Source of the DNA: Hetaerina americana
Lineage: Eukaryota > Arthropoda > Insecta > Odonata > Calopterygidae
NCBI GenBank assembly: GCA_022747635.1
Contig: JAKTNV010000005.1
Span: 48,885,013 to 48,949,012, forward strand
DNA length: 64,000 bases
Direction: 5' to 3'
The position numbers and the translations under genes are program-made. Under the pieces are notes generated by a model. That model did no database searches. It was given only the letters and a program-made list of their open reading frames with translations, and was not told the DNA's origin. Of the stretch, positions 58,985-64,000 are shown in pieces. Numbering within the stretch: the first letter of the stretch is position 1; each line of letters begins with the position of its first letter.

Positions 58985-61885
58985 AAACGATGAATTTGTT
59001 TATTAATTCGGCTACCCTTAACAAGATAAAAATATTTTTTCATATTTCTAAAGGTGCACCCTAAAATTCACTCAAATTTTTGTGTAACCCTGCAAATAAG
59101 AGACTTCTATTAACTATTTTCACCTTTCTAATATTGTTGGATAAATGAAGCAATTTTCAATTAACTATTCCAAATTGTTGTACACCTTCCTGATTTTTTT
59201 AAAGACAATTCGAAATATTTCTCATGAGAATGGCTTTTCTTGCGACATTTCTCTTGTTTAATTCAATTTGTTTATCCCTAAAAAAGGGAATGCGATTTCA
59301 TAACTTCACAGAGCATGAGCATATAACGATTTGTAGTTTGATATCTCAGTCACTACCTTAATGTTTGTCATTATATGACAAAGCTGTTCTGCCTAATTGA
59401 AATTCATCAACTTATTAACAATAGCTTTTAGTTCTTTTCTGGTGGAGAGTGTAAATGAACTGTTCTATTAGAAAATGCGTGGCTTGTTCACATTTCTCAG
59501 CGTTAATTAGTAATTTTGTGGTCTAATTATATAAGTCAACAAATCTCCCATTATCTTGCATTTACATCTTTTCAGCTGCCTTTGTATGAGTATTGTCGAA
59601 TGACAAAACAGTAAATATTTTACTCTAGTAAATTATTCATGAGAAAGTTTCAACCTGCTTACACTGAAACCAATTTGAGTTTCTTTGTCGAGGTCTATCA
59701 ACTGCCACCATTTTTCCGATGAAGTGATGAAATTATAGAGTTAATTAAATACATTTCACGGTCTAAAATATTAATAGTTTTCGCCAAGTTGAATATTCAT
59801 TGAATTTTATTCATCAGTTGTTGTCAATATTTTGTCAATGTTAGCCTAATAATGTAGCCAATTACTTTTACAACATATTTTGAATTTAAAGAGTACATTC
59901 TTATTTTTATCTTCAATTTTGACACTTTCCGTCACAACTCGTATTTCATTTCTCTTAGTTTTTCAGTTAACAAAATAGTTTAAAGTTGTTTTTCACAAAA
60001 CTTTTTAACAGTCTCAAAATCCCTAATCCTTTAAATTTTATCGTATGTACGTAGATTACTGAATAAAAATAAGATAAGTGATTTCTCATAATAACATACT
60101 TGTATTTAAGAGTCAGTGCAACTGAACATCCCGAATGTCATGGAAATAAAGACCCCTTACCCTGAAATGCTCTTCTCTGCTCTGGATTTTTAATTTTCTC
60201 CACTCGCTATTTCACTGATGATTTCATGAAATTTTCTCTCTTTAGATAAGTTTTTAGAAACCATGTTATACTGTGTCTAGTTTACCATTGATTCCCAAGA
60301 ATCCCGGTAGATTCCCGAGATATGCCTGGTCAAATTTCTTATACGCAATTCCAGGAAAGCGAGATTATAATCATTAATGAAACTGTATTTGAAGACTTAT
60401 TAATGAGTTCTTGAGTTCATATATAAGTCGCAATATCTATCAGTATCAAGTGAAAACGAATTTTATATGTTCAAGGTAGTTGCAAATGCAGTCTCCACTT
60501 AATTAAGCATGTATAATTCTTCAGATATCTGCGCAAGAATTCTAGGCAGGGCCGCTGCGAATCTCAAGTTTCGACTTTACCATATGGACTTATTATTAAA
60601 ATATTTTCTTTTCGTGCTTAGCAATACTAACAAATATCCTAAAACGACCTGATATACTTATTTTTAAGGAATATAGTTGTACTATCAATGTATCAACCCT
60701 ATTACTCAACAAGAGGGGCCCTGTATGTTACCATTACTATTTAAAGCCGATTTCATTTCGAAAGCCCTTTTTCCTGGTTATTTCTTACAACTAGCATCAA
60801 ATTAAGTATACTGCTAAAATTAAGCAAAAGTCAAAGGTCATACCCTAAAAAGCCGCTCAATGGTTTCAATGGTTATATTACTGTACATACATGAATTAGA
60901 ATATATTTGCGTTAAGGGGCCTTAAAATGCTGTGACCTCCGATGATATCCCAGGGAACGTTACGTTTGAGATCCCGAGATCCCACTTGATTAACTCTGGT
61001 AAATTATGGTTCAAAACTATACCCTTCTCAAAGACGAATCGTACTTTCTCTTTATTGTAAACAAATTAGGTGGTTGTTAGTTTCTTTAATGCTTGGAAAA
61101 GTAGGTTGAGGTAGAAATTTAATTAAAATTGGCTCAGGCAATGGTTAAAACGAACAAAGAGCTCTACCGCTTGCAAGTCCCAGTGCGACAAAACTTGCTT
61201 TGGAATGAAACTGGTATGTGACCTTTCAGTTTTTCTCGCTTTTATCAGCCTTTTCTACTCATTGACGAGATCCTAAACACGATTACGTAGGGATTCAATC
61301 CAATCTCAATCAGATGAATGAATATACATATTCCTCTTTAACTAAATTGATATATTTTACGTGCACCAATTAAATTACCCATTTAATTACGTCGCAAAGT
61401 ATCTCTCGGCGTTCCCCTTGGCATCCTAAAATTTGCTCTGTACTTGGTCGTTAATAACAACAACATTATCAATAGTAATGTAACTGCCATTATGATTAGT
61501 TGTAAACCACATTCCACAGTCAAGTTTTATGTGGGACCGAATCTATACTTAGACTCAAAGAGCTTATGAATGTCACCGACGTTTAATGACTGTATTCGTA
61601 GTGACCCGGCATAGCCAGATACATGATCATGGACTTTTTTATAACGCCAGCACTATCACTGCTCATTGCTCAATTATTCCTAGTACTGCAGTTAACTATC
61701 ATGGATCATGCAACCAAACTAAAAGGAGTCGCGGTAGCGTAGGTAATCGTACTATTTTAGGATTCGTAACACAAATATTGAAAAAGTTAAAAGCATTATG
61801 ATTACCCAAAGCGGTGATTTTGGGTGCCCGTGGTCACGAACTCGGTAAAATTATTAAGAGAGTATTTACAAAGAAAAATATTTTG
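58985..61885. other. Unassigned AT-rich DNA
   Basis: No gene over 2.9 kb. A GTAGATTACTGAATAAAAAT sequence at about 60050 resembles the 3' tail of the LINE family at 29395 and 48290, but without any body attached. Confidence 0.45.
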
Positions 61886-61889
61886 AAAA

Positions 61890-62120
61890 GTGAATCATTT
61901 GGCCGCGAAGCAATCCGCCACAAACGCCCGGATTTGTGGAAGAACAAAAATTGGCTTTTGCACCATGATAACGCCCCTGCTCGTTCATGCATCGTTACTT
62001 GTGCGCAAATGCTTGGCCAAAAACAACATACTAATGATTGCCGCAGCCACAGTATTCCCCAGATCTGGCCCCCAGTGGGTTTGCCCCCACTACATTTGCA
62101 AATTAAATGTGGTTTAACCA
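61890..62120 (+). pseudogene. Mariner transposase fragment
   Basis: The translation shows GREAIRHKRPDLWKNKNWL, then LHHDNAPA with the second catalytic Asp kept. A frameshift follows near 61983, after which another frame reads HASLLVRKCLAKNN. A third frame gives QYSPDLAPSGF, where the third catalytic Asp (usually in APCDF) is Gly. The fragment lacks the N-terminal half and I see no terminal repeats. WLLHHDNAPAH is a mariner signature, so the family call is firm. Confidence 0.85.
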
Positions 62121-62129
62121 GTGAGGGTC

Positions 62130-62866
62130 AAGACGTCTCTACCTTTTCGTAATATTTCCTCCTCCTACTCGTATATAACCCAACTGATTTATCTTTTCTG
62201 TATGATTCCTATGCATACCATACTTCCATGCCTTAATATACCATATAATATGCATACGAGCAAATTAATTGGCTGGCTTCTGTTCGGAATAGCATACGCA
62301 GTTTTGAAAACATTTTAGGCATTTCTTCTGTGTTCGATTGGATATATGATATTTATTTAACATTAAATATCAATAAAAGTACATTAATTTTGGCAAGCAT
62401 CACTACAAAAACAATACTGATTTAGTTAACAACCAACATTTGTCTTACAAGGAGTTAATAGATCAATACACTCATTGGAATAATTCAAAGATTTTTTACC
62501 AATATTATTTTGAAAAAAAACTTGTCTATATCACTGTAATACCTCATGCAGAATTTTGTTCACATGTATATTCAAATTGCTGATATAAACTGAGAATTAA
62601 ACTTCAATAACCCAGTGCATAGGACAAATTAATAAGGACATATAAGAGATTCGCTTTTAGGGCGAGAGGGAATCAACTCTGAATAGAGAATAATGGAGGG
62701 CTGCTGTAAACCAATAATAAGATTTAAATATTGATGATGATGATGTCCAATTTAACATCGCTTACCATTAGCATATGACTGCATTATAGTTAACTTATTT
62801 AGCTAATGTTTCCCTTATTAAACTGATAGTTGAAATTATAAAATAGAACAAAGCTCCAAAAACCAA

Positions 62867-62870
<4 letters not shown>
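62130..62870. other. Unassigned AT-rich DNA
   Basis: Nothing recognised. Confidence 0.45.

Positions 62871-62872
<2 letters not shown>

Positions 62873-62932
<60 letters not shown>
62873..62932. repeat. (TA)n microsatellite
   Basis: About 30 TA units, followed by degenerate TATATG sequence. Confidence 0.95.
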
Positions 62933-62935
<3 letters not shown>

Positions 62936-64000
62936 AAATATATGTATATAAAAATAAATATATATGTTTATAATTTAATCTTTAAGAGAGCCCGTTTCAA
63001 TTTATATGAAATATAAATTTTTATATATCATATAAAATTGTTGCAAAGATGTATAAAATATAAAAATGTATATCTCATATACTCTTTAACGAAGAGAGAA
63101 AGCAACTCACATGCTGAGGAACTCTACGTCCTCCTTTTCTATAAAAATGTAAATGTAAATTTTTTTGGGTGATTTCTTATCTTTTAAGATTTGAAATGCA
63201 TAATAAAATGAAACATTAGAAATGTAAAGTCATCATGGGAAAAATTTCCAGTCTGAAGAACAAAAATTTTAATTTAAATATCATATTCTTTTAATGCTCT
63301 GGTGAAAATTTAAATGTCTTTGTATGTTTTAACTATGACTCTACTAATGTATTTACTTGATAACCTCCAAGCCCAACACATCGGCGTGTCGCAGGGGTAT
63401 TACATATCTTAAGTCGAAACGGAATGTTTTAGTTTTAATCACAACTGTAAAAAGTATGTAATCTACATTGTTCCTTGGAAACGTATTGTCCACCAAACAA
63501 ACAATATGGTATATTAATATTCTTACATCCATCGTTCAAGTACGAGCTCTTGAGAACGAGTTGCGGATAAGTAAGTAATTAACAGGTTCCGTACTTGTCA
63601 TTAAATGGGTTAACATGCTGTTTCGTTTAAACATCCGGGGGAAAACTATTCTTTTTTTCCAAAAATTCATTACTGCGTACTTCATTACGTCTCATTCCAA
63701 AGGTTAAGCATTTTACCAGTCTTGGGTTACACTTCGGTCGTTTGTGAACAGTATCTCAGAGACTGCAAATATCTCCGTAAACTACTGAATCGCTCTTTAA
63801 TTACAGACTTGTTAAATTATTTAATTACTTGAGAATGAGGACGTGGAAGACAATGAGAAACCGCCCCAACAGTATCCAATTCAGAGGAGGTTGTTCAAAG
63901 ATCTGTTCCCTTTTGAGCATTGATGAAAATCGTGATTAAGTCTCTCGGATGAAATTCACTGGAGGTGAACTAATACCCGGGATTCTGATCTCTGGGCGGA
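62933..64000. other. Unassigned AT-rich DNA
   Basis: No gene or recognised repeat to the end of the window. Confidence 0.5.

Overview
The window is a piece of an animal nuclear genome, most likely an arthropod and probably an insect. It is AT-rich with long stretches that have no open frame. It holds several mariner relics, a hAT relic of the BED-finger kind, at least three kinds of non-LTR retrotransposon, tRNA-derived SINE-like repeats and long TA microsatellites. The species cannot be named from the sequence alone. I found no bacterial or viral gene, no rRNA, no functional tRNA gene, no CRISPR array, and no host protein-coding gene I can defend. The whole window reads as intergenic or intronic DNA built from decayed mobile elements.

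Layout. 1-7.8 kb: unassigned DNA with a pyrimidine-rich block (2.1-3.1 kb), a foldback hairpin next to a TA microsatellite (3.2-3.5 kb), a SINE-like repeat (6.2 kb) and a GC-rich patch (6.8-7.2 kb). 7.96-10.9 kb: a heavily broken non-LTR retrotransposon on the minus strand, with a zinc-knuckle ORF1, an endonuclease start and RT motifs. 11.5 kb: a tRNA-derived SINE whose sister copy is at 51.2 kb. 12.9-13.6 kb: the oldest of three copies of a second LINE family. 17.0-20.9 kb: a complete but dead hAT element with inverted ends and an 8-bp target duplication. 22.2 kb: second copy of the 6.2-kb repeat. 23.1 kb: a hairpin with perfect 55-bp arms. 24.3, 55.1 and 57.4 kb: three inverted-repeat loci built from a tRNA-like SINE. 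24.6-26.0 kb: a near full-length dead mariner. 28.9-29.4 kb: a 5'-inverted LINE copy. 33.3-34.4 kb: TA microsatellites interleaved with two hairpins, then a 361-bp mariner deletion derivative. 34.4-35.1 kb: another decayed LINE RT. 38-52.6 kb: several GC-rich, strand-biased blocks, with the youngest LINE copy (48.3-49.4 kb, 11-bp target duplication, 348-codon RT frame). 51.5, 58.7 and 61.9 kb: three further mariner fragments. The remainder is AT-rich and featureless to me.

Nothing here works together as a pathway; the content is a record of insertion and decay. The most informative items are the LINE copy with twin-priming structure, the tRNA-SINE foldback family, the two related hairpins lying beside TA microsatellites, and the pattern of lost catalytic residues among the mariners.
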